DNA from: Candidatus Barnesiella excrementavium
Lineage (GTDB): Bacteria > Bacteroidota > Bacteroidia > Bacteroidales > Barnesiellaceae
Direction: 5' to 3'
DNA: 64,000 bases
NCBI GenBank assembly: GCA_019115485.1
Contig: DXDM01000037.1
Coordinates: 1 to 64,000 of the forward strand
This document shows positions 54,022-63,323 of this stretch, one piece after another (the stretch's first letter is position 1; each line of letters opens with the position of its first letter). The notes under the pieces were generated by a model that did not search any database, was not told the DNA's origin, and was given only the letters and a program-made list of their open reading frames with translations. The translations under genes were made by a program, and so were the position numbers.

Positions 54022-55650
54022 TTATCCCTTCGTACCCGTCGGTGTGCCGGGTTGACTGCCCGGAGTCGGTTTCGGGGTCGAGGTTTGGGTCGTAGTCGTC
54101 GTGTTGCCGGCAGATGCTGCGGCTTTGGGCGCAGTAGTCTGAGCCGCCGGGTTCCCGGCCGGAGTGCTTGTGGCGGTCGGGGCAGCAGGAGTCGTCGCAC
54201 CCTCCTCCCAGTGGAAGGGCTCGAACTGGCTCTCCTTGTTGGTCCAGCTCGGTTTGCGTGAGGCGTAGATGATGAAGGGGGCGATGACCACGACGAGGGT
54301 GCCGATGATGAGCACCGAGAACCACACTGCGTTGCTGCCCACCGATATTTGGCTGGGGGGTATGAAACTCAGCACGAAGGCCAGCAGCGAACCCAGGAAT
54401 CCCAGTCCGCCGATGAACCACATCATGCCGTTACCCTTGCCGCCGATGCGGAAGGGGCGGTTGCTCTTCTTCATGTTATACCGCAGGTAGATGGCGGCCG
54501 AGAACATGAGCATGTACATGATGAGGTAGAGCACCACCGTGAGTTGCGACATGATTTGGTAGAAGCTCTGCACCGAGGGCATCACCACGAAAAGCAGGCT
54601 CAGCAGCGTGACGGCGGCACCTTGCAGGTAGAGGATATTCTTCTGCACCCCAATCTTGTTGGTCTTTTGGAAGAAGGGAGGCAGATACCCGGCCCGACCC
54701 ACGGCAAAGATACCTTTCGAGGGACCGGCTACCCAGGTGAGTACACCGGCCAGTACCCCAAAGGCCAGCGCGACGGCGATGATTGGCGAGAGCCACGAAG
54801 CCTTGATAAAGTTGAAATAGTTGTCAAATCCCACCAGCAGACTCTGTGTGAGGTTGATATCCTTCTGCGGAATGATGATACCCAGCGCAAAGGTCCCCAG
54901 CACGAAGATGAGCACTGTGATGGCCGACCCGATAAAGACCGCCTTCGGGTAGTTCTTGGAGGGGTTGTTGATATCCTTCACATGGATACCGCCCATCTCC
55001 ATACCGGCATAGAAGAGGAAGATACTGGCCGCCAGTACCAGGTTGTCGAAGTTGGAGAAGTCGGGGAGGAAACTGCCCGAAAAGTCCATTTGCGATTTAC
55101 CGCCCATGGCCAGATAGACGATGGCCAGGACAACCAGCAGACCGGCCGGAATGATGGTGCCCACCAGACCGCCAATCTTGGCTACCTTGCCCACCCAGTC
55201 GAGCCCCTTCAACGAGATGAAGGTGGCCAGCCAGTAGATAAACAGGACTACCGCCAGAGTGTAGAAGCGGTTCGAGGCCAGCAGCATGTCGCCCGTGTGG
55301 TCCATGCCGATGAAGGCGATGGCCACGGCGCCGAAGGTCAGTACCGTGGGGTACCAGATGGTACTCTCGATCCATTGCAGCCAGATGGCCAGGAAGCCGG
55401 CCTTCTTGCCGAAGGCTTCGCCCACCCAGCGGAACACGCCGCCCTGCTTGTCTTGAAACATGGCGGCCAGCTCGGCGGCGACCAGTGCCGTGGGAATCAG
55501 GAATACCAGCGCGGCGAACAGATAGTAGAAGGCCGAGCTTACCCCATATTCGGCCTCGGCCGGCAGTCCCCGCAGGGAGACCACGGCCGTTACATTCATG
55601 ATGGCGAGCGTGAATACGCCCAGTTTGACAGATTTAGCGATGTTTGCCAT
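54022..55650 (-). CDS. gadC: Glutamate/GABA antiporter
   Basis: APC-family exchanger importing glutamate and exporting GABA in acid resistance. Twelve hydrophobic helices, start LGVFTLAIMNVTAVVSLRGLP, and WVGEAFGKKAGFLAIWLQWI are typical of GadC. Length 542. After helix 12 comes SQFEPFHWEEG, then about 58 residues made mostly of Ala, Thr, Pro and Gly (to TPTGTKG), at the place of the pH-sensing C-plug. Neighbours are the K+ channel, glsA and gadB. Confidence 0.93.
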   Translation of the reverse strand: MANIAKSVKLGVFTLAIMNVTAVVSLRGLPAEAEYGVSSAFYYLFAALVFLIPTALVAAELAAMFQDKQGGVFRWVGEAFGKKAGFLAIWLQWIESTIWYPTVLTFGAVAIAFIGMDHTGDMLLASNRFYTLAVVLFIYWLATFISLKGLDWVGKVAKIGGLVGTIIPAGLLVVLAIVYLAMGGKSQMDFSGSFLPDFSNFDNLVLAASIFLFYAGMEMGGIHVKDINNPSKNYPKAVFIGSAITVLIFVLGTFALGIIIPQKDINLTQSLLVGFDNYFNFIKASWLSPIIAVALAFGVLAGVLTWVAGPSKGIFAVGRAGYLPPFFQKTNKIGVQKNILYLQGAAVTLLSLLFVVMPSVQSFYQIMSQLTVVLYLIMYMLMFSAAIYLRYNMKKSNRPFRIGGKGNGMMWFIGGLGFLGSLLAFVLSFIPPSQISVGSNAVWFSVLIIGTLVVVIAPFIIYASRKPSWTNKESQFEPFHWEEGATTPAAPTATSTPAGNPAAQTTAPKAAASAGNTTTTTQTSTPKPTPGSQPGTPTGTKG

Positions 55651-55756
55651 ATGCGTTTTAATTAAGTGTTGTAGGGTGGAGCAGCCACATTCATGCAGAT
55701 AAACAAATATCGGCCGCTTGTTGTTTTACCGGCGTGAAATTATAAAGGAAGAAAAA

Positions 55757-56458
55757 ATGGAAAATTCTATCTCGCAAGGCTGGCGGCGGTACGAGTCGAA
55801 AGTCTACGGCGCGCTGCACATCGCCATTCTGCTGTTGTCGGTATTTCTCGTGGTTACCATTTCGGTCGATACTTTCCGCAACCTGTCGTTCCTCAATCAG
55901 GGCAACTACATGACCATACAGTTGTGGGTGTGCACGCTCTTCATGTTCGATTTTCTGCTGGAGCTGGTACTCTCGCCCCACAAGTGGCACTATCTGAAAA
56001 CCCACTTTGTCTTCTTTCTCGTGTCGATACCCTACCTGAACATCATCACCTACCTGCACATCGACTTTTCACCCCAGGCGGCCTACTTCCTGCGCTTCAT
56101 TCCGCTGGTGCGCAGCGGGTATGCCCTGGCCATCGTGGTGGGGTGGTTCACCCGCAACCGGGCGTCGAGCCTGTTGGTTTCGTATCTCACCATGCTGTTG
56201 GCTACCGTCTACTTTTCGAGCCTGCTCTTTTTTGTGATGGAGCACGACTCCAATCCGCTGGTGGCTCACTATACCGATGCCCTGTGGTGGGCTTTCATGG
56301 ACGTGACCACCGTGGGGTCGAACATCTATGCCGTCACGGCTACCGGCAAGATTCTGTCGGTCGTGCTGGCGGCCCTGGGTATGATGATGTTTCCCATCTT
56401 CACCGTTTATGTCACCAATCTGGTGCAGCGGACCACTCAGCAGAAGGAGGGGGCCTGA
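55757..56458 (+). CDS. Potassium-channel-family protein with altered filter
   Basis: 233 residues, six hydrophobic helices, start at 55757 after AAGGAAG. Pore region WWAFMDVTTVGSNIYAVTAT: the selectivity filter is T184-T-V-G-S-N189 instead of TVGYGD, one residue shorter. The fourth helix (LRFIPLVRSGYALAIVVGW) holds few basic residues. It is placed inside the gad cluster, divergent from gadC; a similar gene lies in the gad cluster of Bacteroides thetaiotaomicron as I recall. May balance charge during acid stress; ion selectivity is uncertain. Confidence 0.85.
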   Translation: MENSISQGWRRYESKVYGALHIAILLLSVFLVVTISVDTFRNLSFLNQGNYMTIQLWVCTLFMFDFLLELVLSPHKWHYLKTHFVFFLVSIPYLNIITYLHIDFSPQAAYFLRFIPLVRSGYALAIVVGWFTRNRASSLLVSYLTMLLATVYFSSLLFFVMEHDSNPLVAHYTDALWWAFMDVTTVGSNIYAVTATGKILSVVLAALGMMMFPIFTVYVTNLVQRTTQQKEGA

Positions 56459-56536
56459 CCCCTTGGTTCATCGTCGGGAAGCGGGGCTCGGGCTGTTCGG
56501 CCTTTCCCCCGTTCCGCTCGGCGGATCCGGTAAAAA

Positions 56537-56570
56537 CAACGAGAGCCGGGAGATTCCCCGGCTCTCGTTG
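56537..56570. terminator. Bidirectional terminator between K+ channel and glsA
   Basis: CAACGAGAGCCGGG and CCCGGCTCTCGTTG form exact 14-base arms around a 6-nt loop. Confidence 0.8.
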
Positions 56571-56590
56571 TGTGAGGAGAGGTGAGCAGC

Positions 56591-57556
56591 TCAGGCGGTT
56601 ATCGTTACCGAGTCGCCGCTGAATACCGACAGCCCCAGTTTGTTCATGATGTAGCGCACGGCCAGTTGGGCCTTGACCGAGTTGCCCGCCTCGTCGATGG
56701 GCGGAGCAAAGGCCGAGATGCCCATCACGCCCGGCAGTACGCCCAGAATGCCGCCGCCTACGCCCGACTTGGCCGGTATGCCCGATGTGTAGAGCCAGTC
56801 GCCTGTGCGTTCGTAGAAGCCTACGGTCGAGATGAGCGAGGTAATCTTGGGCGCCAGCGAGGCGTCGAACACCTGTTGTCCCGTCTTGGGATTGACTCCC
56901 TTGTTGGCGATGGTCGCTCCGCACACCGACAACTGCTCGGCCGTGATACCCAGCGAACACTGGCGGGTATAGAGGTCGAGCGACAGGTCGGGGTCGTCGT
57001 AGATGCGGTTGTAGTTCTTCAACAGCCAGGCGATGGAGCGGTTGTTGAAGTTGGTCTCCGACTCCGACTTGTACAGCTCGTTGATCAGTTCGGGAGCGCT
57101 GCCCGACAGCAGGGTGATGTTGTCGACGATGGCTTTCCACTTGACCACGGCATTGCCCGTGGGCTGCACCATGCTGCACGCCGCGATGGCTCCGGCGTTG
57201 ACCAGAGGCGTGGAGGGGTGGTCGTTTTCCAGCAAGATGGCCACAATTGAGTTGAAGGGCAGACCCGTGGCATCGGCTCCAATCATCGAGAGCAGCTTGT
57301 CGGCCCCGTATTGGCGCAGCACCAGTATGGCGGTGTGTACCTTGGAAACCGATTCGATGCCAAACCGGTATTGGGTGTCGCCCACCTCGATGATATGACC
57401 GTCGGTGAGGCATACGCTGATACCGAACAGTTGGCTGTCGACGCCGGCGAGGTAGGGAATGTAGTCGGCATTCTTGCCGTCGTGGTTATCGCGGTAGAGG
57501 TCGTGCGCTTCGTGTACGGCCTGCTCGATTTGAGCGATTGAAATCTCCTTTTTCAT
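56591..57556 (-). CDS. glsA: Glutaminase A
   Basis: Hydrolyses glutamine to glutamate and ammonia; the ammonia takes up protons, and glutamate feeds GadB. Start at 57556 (MKKEISIAQIEQAVHEAHDL); upstream readable residues are gadB tail. Beta-lactamase-like fold: catalytic Ser-X-X-Lys in GIESVSKVHT at about residue 70, INAG-type segment VNAGAIAACSM, and GVGGGILGVLPG near 260. Length 321. It follows gadB by 7 bp. Confidence 0.95.
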   Translation of the reverse strand: MKKEISIAQIEQAVHEAHDLYRDNHDGKNADYIPYLAGVDSQLFGISVCLTDGHIIEVGDTQYRFGIESVSKVHTAILVLRQYGADKLLSMIGADATGLPFNSIVAILLENDHPSTPLVNAGAIAACSMVQPTGNAVVKWKAIVDNITLLSGSAPELINELYKSESETNFNNRSIAWLLKNYNRIYDDPDLSLDLYTRQCSLGITAEQLSVCGATIANKGVNPKTGQQVFDASLAPKITSLISTVGFYERTGDWLYTSGIPAKSGVGGGILGVLPGVMGISAFAPPIDEAGNSVKAQLAVRYIMNKLGLSVFSGDSVTITA

Positions 57557-57563
57557 ACCCGTT

Positions 57564-59006
57564 TCACTTTTTACATTTGCAGCGATACCCCGTGTGGGTA
57601 AACATGGTGCTCTCAACGGCGATATTCTTCTCCTGAGCGATGCGGGTAGTCGTGGGGTATTCGAGTTTTTCGAGGTCGGCCACGGCGTCGTTGATGTCTT
57701 TCAGCAACATGTCGGCCATGTCGCGGCTGAACCCCTGGCGCACCACGATGCGCATAACCACGCAGCTCTCGACACTCTTGGGCAGCGAATAGGCGGGGAC
57801 CATCCAGCCGCTTTGGCGCAGGCGGTCTTGCAGGTCATACAGGGTCCACTTGGCACTCTTGGCATAGTCGGGGTGCATGTACCAGATGAAGAGCGGGTTC
57901 TCCACCCGGTCGCTGTAATTGACAAAGGGTTTCATCTTGCCTATCTCGTCGTGCAGATATTGGGTAATCTGCATGCTGTTGTACTGGATTGCCTTGTAGC
58001 CTTGGAATCCCAACCGAATGAACTGGTAGTACTGACCCAGAATCTGAGCGGCCGGACGCGAGAAGTTGAGACCCACTTGCGTGATGTCGGCGCCCAGGTA
58101 GTTGACACTGAACGACATTTCGTCGGGCAGGTATTTCTTGTCGCGCCATACGACCCAACCCAAACCGGGATAGACCAGACCGAACTTGTGGCCCGAGGTG
58201 CTGATGGAGAGAACCCATTTCAGCCGGAAGTCCCACTTCTTGTGCGGGTCGAGGAAGGGGAGGATAAATCCGCCCGAAGCGGCGTCGACGTGAATGGGAA
58301 TGTCGTAGCCCGTTTTCTTGTTGTACTCGTCGAGCAGGTGGTCGAGCCGCTCCACGTCGTCATTCAGTCCTGTCCAGGTGACCCCTTCGATGGGGACGAT
58401 GCAGATGGTATTCTCGTCGCACATTTTAAGCGCAGCCTCGGGATCGAGAGTCGGTTTGTCGAGGGTGAGGGGTACCTCGCGCATCTCGATTTGCCACAGT
58501 TGGGCAAACTTCTCCCACACAATCTGGTAGGCCGACGAGATGACAAAGTTGGGTTTGTCGGTCGGTTTTCCCTGAGCCTGACGTTTCTTGCGCCAGCGCA
58601 ACCAGGCGGCGACACCGCCCAGCATACAGGCCTCGGACGAACCTATCGCCACGGCACCGCTCTTCCACTTGGCCTCCTCGGGCGAGTTCCACAGGTTGGC
58701 CATGATGTTGATACACTTGGCATTCATGACGGCGATGCGGGGGTACTCCGTCTCGTCGATATAGTTGATGTTGATGGCCTCGTTCATCAGTTTGGTCGCA
58801 TACTTGTCCATGTAGGTGGTGACAAAGGTGGCCAGGTTGAGGCGGGGTTGCGTCTGGGCAAAGGTCTCGTCCTTGACCATCTGGTAGGCGATTTCGGGGG
58901 TGGTGGGCGCATCGGGGATACGCTCTACGGGCGAAGGTTTCAACATCTCGTCAGACCCGAAGATGCTCGTTTTGGCATCTCCTTCTCGTAAACTAAAATC
59001 TTTCAT
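57564..59006 (-). CDS. gadB: Glutamate decarboxylase
   Basis: PLP enzyme converting glutamate to GABA and CO2 with use of a cytoplasmic proton. Seen: IPIHVDAASGGFILPFLDP and the PLP lysine in STSGHKFGLVYPGLGW; N-terminal EIAYQMVKDETFAQTQPRLNLA. Near the C-terminus MFTHT aligns with the SFKHT of E. coli GadB, whose His blocks the site at neutral pH, then eight extra residues (GYRCKCKK). Length 480. Leads the gadB-glsA operon. Confidence 0.96.
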   Translation of the reverse strand: MKDFSLREGDAKTSIFGSDEMLKPSPVERIPDAPTTPEIAYQMVKDETFAQTQPRLNLATFVTTYMDKYATKLMNEAININYIDETEYPRIAVMNAKCINIMANLWNSPEEAKWKSGAVAIGSSEACMLGGVAAWLRWRKKRQAQGKPTDKPNFVISSAYQIVWEKFAQLWQIEMREVPLTLDKPTLDPEAALKMCDENTICIVPIEGVTWTGLNDDVERLDHLLDEYNKKTGYDIPIHVDAASGGFILPFLDPHKKWDFRLKWVLSISTSGHKFGLVYPGLGWVVWRDKKYLPDEMSFSVNYLGADITQVGLNFSRPAAQILGQYYQFIRLGFQGYKAIQYNSMQITQYLHDEIGKMKPFVNYSDRVENPLFIWYMHPDYAKSAKWTLYDLQDRLRQSGWMVPAYSLPKSVESCVVMRIVVRQGFSRDMADMLLKDINDAVADLEKLEYPTTTRIAQEKNIAVESTMFTHTGYRCKCKK

Positions 59007-59193
59007 CGTATAAAGTATTTATGAATTAGACCAATGAACCCACTCTCCCCGCGGGGGGAGGGCGGCTTCTTGGTGAAACAACAGCCCCGGCGGGGCGAAT
59101 GTTTACACCGTTGGGTTATTCCTGCACAATTTGGCACTTGTTAAAAAAAACGCTAAACATTCGGGAGCATCGATTGTTTTCCCCCTGTAACCC

Positions 59194-59213
59194 GGCCGGC
59201 AGGGATGCCGGCC
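59194..59213 (+). promoter_or_regulatory. Leader hairpin with GNRA tetraloop before MFS gene
   Basis: GGCCGGCA and TGCCGGCC flank the tetraloop GGGA, ending 17 bases before the ATG at 59231. Close enough to affect ribosome access. Confidence 0.4.
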
Positions 59214-59230
59214 TAAAAATTGCACAGACT

Positions 59231-60430
59231 ATGAAAATAGAGACCGGGCGGGGTACAATCCCGCTGATTACACTCGTGGGCATTTGGTCCATCTCGGCGC
59301 TGAGTGCCCTGCCGGGGCTGGCGGTATCGCCTATTCTCGGACAGTTGTCCACTATCTTTCCCCATGCTTCGGAGTTTGACATACAGTTGCTCACCTCGTT
59401 GCCTTCGCTGTTGACAATCCCCTTTATCCTGCTCTCGGGCAAACTCACCGAGCGGGTGAACAACGTGAGGCTGTTGCAGGTGGGGCTGGTGGTTTTTGCC
59501 CTGAGCGGGGTACTCTACCTCTTCTCGGGGCAGATGTGGCAGTTGATTGCCGTAAGTGCCCTGCTGGGTATCGGGGCGGGCATCATCGTGCCGCTTTCGA
59601 CGGGTCTTATTTCGCGCCATTTCGTAGGGCGTTACCGCACCCGGCAATTCGGATTGAGCTCGGCCATCACCAACGTCACGCTGGTTCTGGCCACGATGCT
59701 CACCGGCTATCTGGCCGAGGTGAACTGGCATCTGCCTTTCGTGGTCTACCTGGCACCCGTGCTTTCGTTGCTGCTCTCCTTCTCGTTGAAGCGCGACTCG
59801 ACCTCGGCCCGACCGGTGGCCCAAACCTCGACCGGACGTCTCGACAAGGGTCGTCTGGCGGGGCTTATGGCCTTCTACGGACTCATTACCTACCTGGTAA
59901 TCATTGTCAGCTTCAACCTGCCTTTCCTTATGAAAGAGTATCATTTCGACACGGGGGCATCGGGGTTCATCATCTCGCTTTTTTTTCTGGCCATCATGCT
60001 GCCCGGCTTCTTCCTCAACCCGGTGCTGTCGTTTCTGGGGTCGCTCACCAAGTTCACGAGCCTGTCGTTCATCGCCATCGGGCTGTTGCTCATACTGCTG
60101 TCGATGAGCGAGTGGGTGTTGGCGCTCGGGGCCATCTTCATCGGGCTGGGCTATGGGGTGATGCAACCCGTGATTTACGACCAGACCACCCGGGAGGCCG
60201 ATGCCTCGCGGGCCACGTTTGCCCTGGCGCTGGTCATGGCCATGAACTACCTGGCCATTTTGCTCTGCCCGGTGATTATCGACGCCCTGCAATCGCTCTT
60301 CCATATTCACACCCAGCGGTTTGCCTTTGAACTCAACCTGGGCATTACGCTGCTCACCGTGGTCTGGGCCTATTGGAAACGGCACACCTTTTTGTTCAAC
60401 GATGCTCCCGCCAATCCCGTTCAGCCATGA
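59231..60430 (+). CDS. MFS transporter
   Basis: Major-facilitator exporter, 399 residues and 12 hydrophobic helices. Start at 59231 (MKIETGRGTIPLITLVGIWS). LSGKLTERVNNVRLLQVGLV covers the loop 2-3 motif, and GIGAGIIVPLSTGLISRHF lies in helix 4-5. It has the look of a drug or sugar efflux type; substrate unknown. Its stop overlaps the next start (ATGA), so the pair is coupled. Confidence 0.88.
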   Translation: MKIETGRGTIPLITLVGIWSISALSALPGLAVSPILGQLSTIFPHASEFDIQLLTSLPSLLTIPFILLSGKLTERVNNVRLLQVGLVVFALSGVLYLFSGQMWQLIAVSALLGIGAGIIVPLSTGLISRHFVGRYRTRQFGLSSAITNVTLVLATMLTGYLAEVNWHLPFVVYLAPVLSLLLSFSLKRDSTSARPVAQTSTGRLDKGRLAGLMAFYGLITYLVIIVSFNLPFLMKEYHFDTGASGFIISLFFLAIMLPGFFLNPVLSFLGSLTKFTSLSFIAIGLLLILLSMSEWVLALGAIFIGLGYGVMQPVIYDQTTREADASRATFALALVMAMNYLAILLCPVIIDALQSLFHIHTQRFAFELNLGITLLTVVWAYWKRHTFLFNDAPANPVQP

Positions 60431-61374
60431 AAGCGATGCAAAACAAAGTGGTTATGGCCAACTGGGCCATGGTGGTGTCGAAGGTCTTCGGCGGCTTGAA
60501 TGTGAATGCCCTGCACTACCTGCTCCCCCTGTGGCTCGCCCCGCTCACGGGAGCCACGTTCCGGTGCGTGTTTGCCGCCGTGGCCTTTTGGATTCTCGGT
60601 CGGTTTGCCTGGCCCGAAAAGGCCTCGACTCGCGACAAGTGGATTCTCTTCGTGATGGGGGCCGTGGGCATCTACGGCTATATGTTTTCCTACCTGATGG
60701 GGTTGAGCAAGACTACCCCGGTCTCGGCGGCCATCTTCACCTCGATGCAGCCGATATGGGTCTTTGTCATATCGGTGCTCTTCATGCACGAGCGGATTTC
60801 CCTGTTGAAGGTGGTGGGTATTCTGGTGGGATTGGGGGGCGCGCTGCTCTGTATCCTCACCCAGAAGAGCGACGACCTCGCCTCCGATGCGCTGGCCGGG
60901 AACCTCTTCTGTCTGATGAGTTCGATTATCTATGCCATCTACCTGGTGTTGAGTAATCAGTTCTTGAAACGTACCGGCACCTATACCCTTATGCGCTACA
61001 CCTTTTCGGGGGCTGCCGTTTCGAGTCTGGTTGTCATGGCCTTTACCGGCTACGATGCTCCGTTGTTTGAATCGCCGCTTCATCTGTGGCCGCTGGCGCT
61101 GCTGCTCTTTGTACTCATCTTCCCCACGGTGCTGAGTTACCTGCTGATACCCATCGGGCTGCGTTATTTGAAAACGACGGTGGTGGCCATATACGGTTAC
61201 CTTATTCTCATGGTGGCCTCGCTCACCTCGTTCCTTACGGGGCAGGACCGTTTCAGCTGGACGCAGATTCTGGCCATGGTGCTTATCTGTGTCGGGGTTT
61301 ATGCGGTAGAGATTGCCGAGAGCCGCGGCAACCGTGCCCCCACGTCGCACCTACATTCGTCGCCTCATGCGTGA
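60427..61374 (+). CDS. EamA/DMT-family transporter
   Basis: 315 residues, ten hydrophobic helices in two EamA halves (KVFGGLNVNALHYLLPLWLA; SYLMGLSKTTPVSAAIFTSM; second half from NLFCLMSSIIYAIYLVLSN). Starts inside the stop codon of the MFS gene. Ends 10 bp into the tail of a convergent EamA gene. Exported metabolite unknown. Confidence 0.88.
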   Translation: MKAMQNKVVMANWAMVVSKVFGGLNVNALHYLLPLWLAPLTGATFRCVFAAVAFWILGRFAWPEKASTRDKWILFVMGAVGIYGYMFSYLMGLSKTTPVSAAIFTSMQPIWVFVISVLFMHERISLLKVVGILVGLGGALLCILTQKSDDLASDALAGNLFCLMSSIIYAIYLVLSNQFLKRTGTYTLMRYTFSGAAVSSLVVMAFTGYDAPLFESPLHLWPLALLLFVLIFPTVLSYLLIPIGLRYLKTTVVAIYGYLILMVASLTSFLTGQDRFSWTQILAMVLICVGVYAVEIAESRGNRAPTSHLHSSPHA

Positions 61375-62297
61375 CGGCCTTTGCGGTGGTACCGTTGCCA
61401 CATCTTTTTCAGTTCTCCGGGGTTGCGGGTCACAATCACCGTGGTGACGGCCACGAGTATGACGCCTATGCCCATGGCCTGTATCGCACTGCAACGTTCG
61501 TCCAGAAAGATGATGCCCATCACCACGGCGGTGAGCGGCTCCATGCAGCCCAGTACGGCAGTGGTGGTCGAGCCTATGTGTTTGACGGCCAGAATGAGGG
61601 TGAGGTTGGAGACAAGGGTAGGAATCAGAGCCAGCAGGAAGAGGTCGATACCCGTCTTCCACGAGGGTACGGGGGCCAGCGCCTCGCCTTGCACCAGCAG
61701 ATTGAGCAGGAAGAAGAGGCTGCCGGTCGAGAGTATGTAGAAGGTGAGTTTCAGACTGTCGATGCGGTTGACTTTTGACTGGTTCAGCCCCACGATATAG
61801 GAGGCGTAGGTGAGTACCGTAGTGAGAGCCAGAGCTACTCCCGTGGGGTTGACTTCGTCGCCGTGGCTCCCGCTCAGCAGGTAGATGCCGCTCACGGCCA
61901 GCAGGGTAGCGATTACAATCGGTACCGACAGCCGCTCTTTGAAAAAGACTACCATCAGTATCGTGACCAGTACCGGGTAGAGGAAATGCAGGGTGGTAGC
62001 CAGTCCGCTGGGAATGTAGAGGTAGGACTGGGTGAGCAGGAACGAGGTGGCGGCGTAGAGAAGGGCGAAACCGGCGATAACCGGGAGCTGCCGCCCGGCG
62101 ATGTGGAAACGCTCCCGTCGCACCAGCAACACGATGGCCATCAAAACGGCCGATATGGCAAACCGATAGAATACGACCGAGTTGACCGATACCCCGGCTT
62201 TCAGGGCGGGTATGGCAAAGAGGGGTACGAGGCCGAATGTCGACGACGACACCACGGCATAGAACAGTCCTTTGATCGAGTGCATCTTTCTTTTCAT
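61365..62297 (-). CDS. EamA/DMT-family transporter
   Basis: 310 residues from the ATG at 62297 (62285 also possible). Two EamA repeats: GLFYAVVSSSTFGLVPLFAI at the start and VALALTTVLTYASYIVGLNQ in the second half; TTTAVLGCMEPLTAVVMGII is a typical helix 9 segment. Converges on and overlaps the other EamA gene by 10 bp; the two are only distantly alike. Preceded by a TACCTTTG element. Confidence 0.88.
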   Translation of the reverse strand: MKRKMHSIKGLFYAVVSSSTFGLVPLFAIPALKAGVSVNSVVFYRFAISAVLMAIVLLVRRERFHIAGRQLPVIAGFALLYAATSFLLTQSYLYIPSGLATTLHFLYPVLVTILMVVFFKERLSVPIVIATLLAVSGIYLLSGSHGDEVNPTGVALALTTVLTYASYIVGLNQSKVNRIDSLKLTFYILSTGSLFFLLNLLVQGEALAPVPSWKTGIDLFLLALIPTLVSNLTLILAVKHIGSTTTAVLGCMEPLTAVVMGIIFLDERCSAIQAMGIGVILVAVTTVIVTRNPGELKKMWQRYHRKGRHA

Positions 62298-62360
62298 GAA
62301 TAGGGTCTCCCTTGGGACGAGTGGAAGGGCAGTCTTTCTTCCCGGTGGGGTTGTGTGTTG

Positions 62361-62368
62361 CAAAGGTA
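62361..62368 (-). promoter_or_regulatory. -7 element of EamA gene promoter
   Basis: TACCTTTG on the minus strand about 64 bp before the ATG; no proper -33. Confidence 0.45.
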
Positions 62369-62477
62369 GGTAAAAGCGACTGCCGTCGGGCGTTGATAAC
62401 CGTTTTTTTAAGATGTTTTTTATTCCTGCGGTTTGAGGGAACTTTGGTCTGACAGGAGCCGGGCGATATCCCGGGAA

Positions 62478-62514
62478 ACAGAGAGGGCCGGCAGAAACGG
62501 CCGGCCCTCTCTGT
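62478..62514 (-). terminator. Terminator of muramidase gene
   Basis: ACAGAGAGGGCCGGC and GCCGGCCCTCTCTGT are exact 15-base arms with a 7-nt loop, 12 bp after the stop. Confidence 0.8.
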
Positions 62515-62525
62515 GGCATCGTCTC

Positions 62526-63323
62526 TTATCGAGCATATTTCGAGTAAGCCTTTGCCAGCTTCACGTCATAATGATTTTGGGCATATTGGGGGCCGTTGTA
62601 GTACCGGGCAAAAGTGGCCCACTCTTTCCTTTGCAGGGCGGGGAGCAGCTTCCCTCGGTAAATAAAGCGGACGAAGAGTTTCAGCTGGCTGCGGGCGCTT
62701 TGTTGCATGGCGGCCACAAAACTCTCTACACTCTTTTCGCCACAAGCGGCAAAGTTGAACCCCATCACTTGGAACATGCCCCAACTGGCCGACGCATCGG
62801 CTGCCTCGCGGTCGATGGCTCGGGCCCTCTCCAACCGGTCGTACTCTTTGATTCCGCCGCGGTAGTGGCCTTTGTTCCATGTGGGATAGAGGATATCGCT
62901 GTTTTGAGCCGCATGTTCCGCAGGGTCTATCCCGCGTTTCTTCAACTGAGCCCAAAAGATGTGGCCTTCGAACAATATGGTAGGCTTGCCGGGTGCGACA
63001 AATCCCTGACAGCTTCCGCTTTCGACCTCTTGCACGGCCCTTAAAGCCGCCGTTTCACAGTCGAGCAGCATGGCACCCCGGCGGAAATCCTCGTCGACCA
63101 GTTCGGTCGCCTCGCTCTCTCCGCCCAACAGCAGGGCCTCCCAGGTGTCGTATCCTACGATGCCGTCGGGCTCCAATCCCTGTTGCTGTTGAAAGGAGAT
63201 GACGGTCTCCCGCAGTTCCGGAGTGAATGTCAGGTCGTCTTTTACAGTGTACCCGGCTTGTGTCAGAGCGTTGTTCAGTATGGCTATCTCTTCTCCCGAG
63301 TCGCCTTGTTTTACAGTTTTCAT
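62526..63323 (-). CDS. N-acetylmuramidase with peptidoglycan-binding domain (endolysin-like)
   Basis: 265 residues. Residues 1-65 form a PG_binding_1 domain (GDSGEEIAILNNALTQAGY, FQQQQGLEPDGIVGYDTWEA). Residues 85-265 match the N-acetylmuramidase (DUF3380) type: AVQEVESGSCQGF (likely catalytic Glu), ILFEGHIFWAQL, ASASWGMFQVMGFNF and FARYYNGPQYAQNHYD. No signal peptide, as in phage endolysins, yet no other phage gene is near. It should cut the glycan strand of peptidoglycan. Confidence 0.87.
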   Translation of the reverse strand: MKTVKQGDSGEEIAILNNALTQAGYTVKDDLTFTPELRETVISFQQQQGLEPDGIVGYDTWEALLLGGESEATELVDEDFRRGAMLLDCETAALRAVQEVESGSCQGFVAPGKPTILFEGHIFWAQLKKRGIDPAEHAAQNSDILYPTWNKGHYRGGIKEYDRLERARAIDREAADASASWGMFQVMGFNFAACGEKSVESFVAAMQQSARSQLKLFVRFIYRGKLLPALQRKEWATFARYYNGPQYAQNHYDVKLAKAYSKYAR

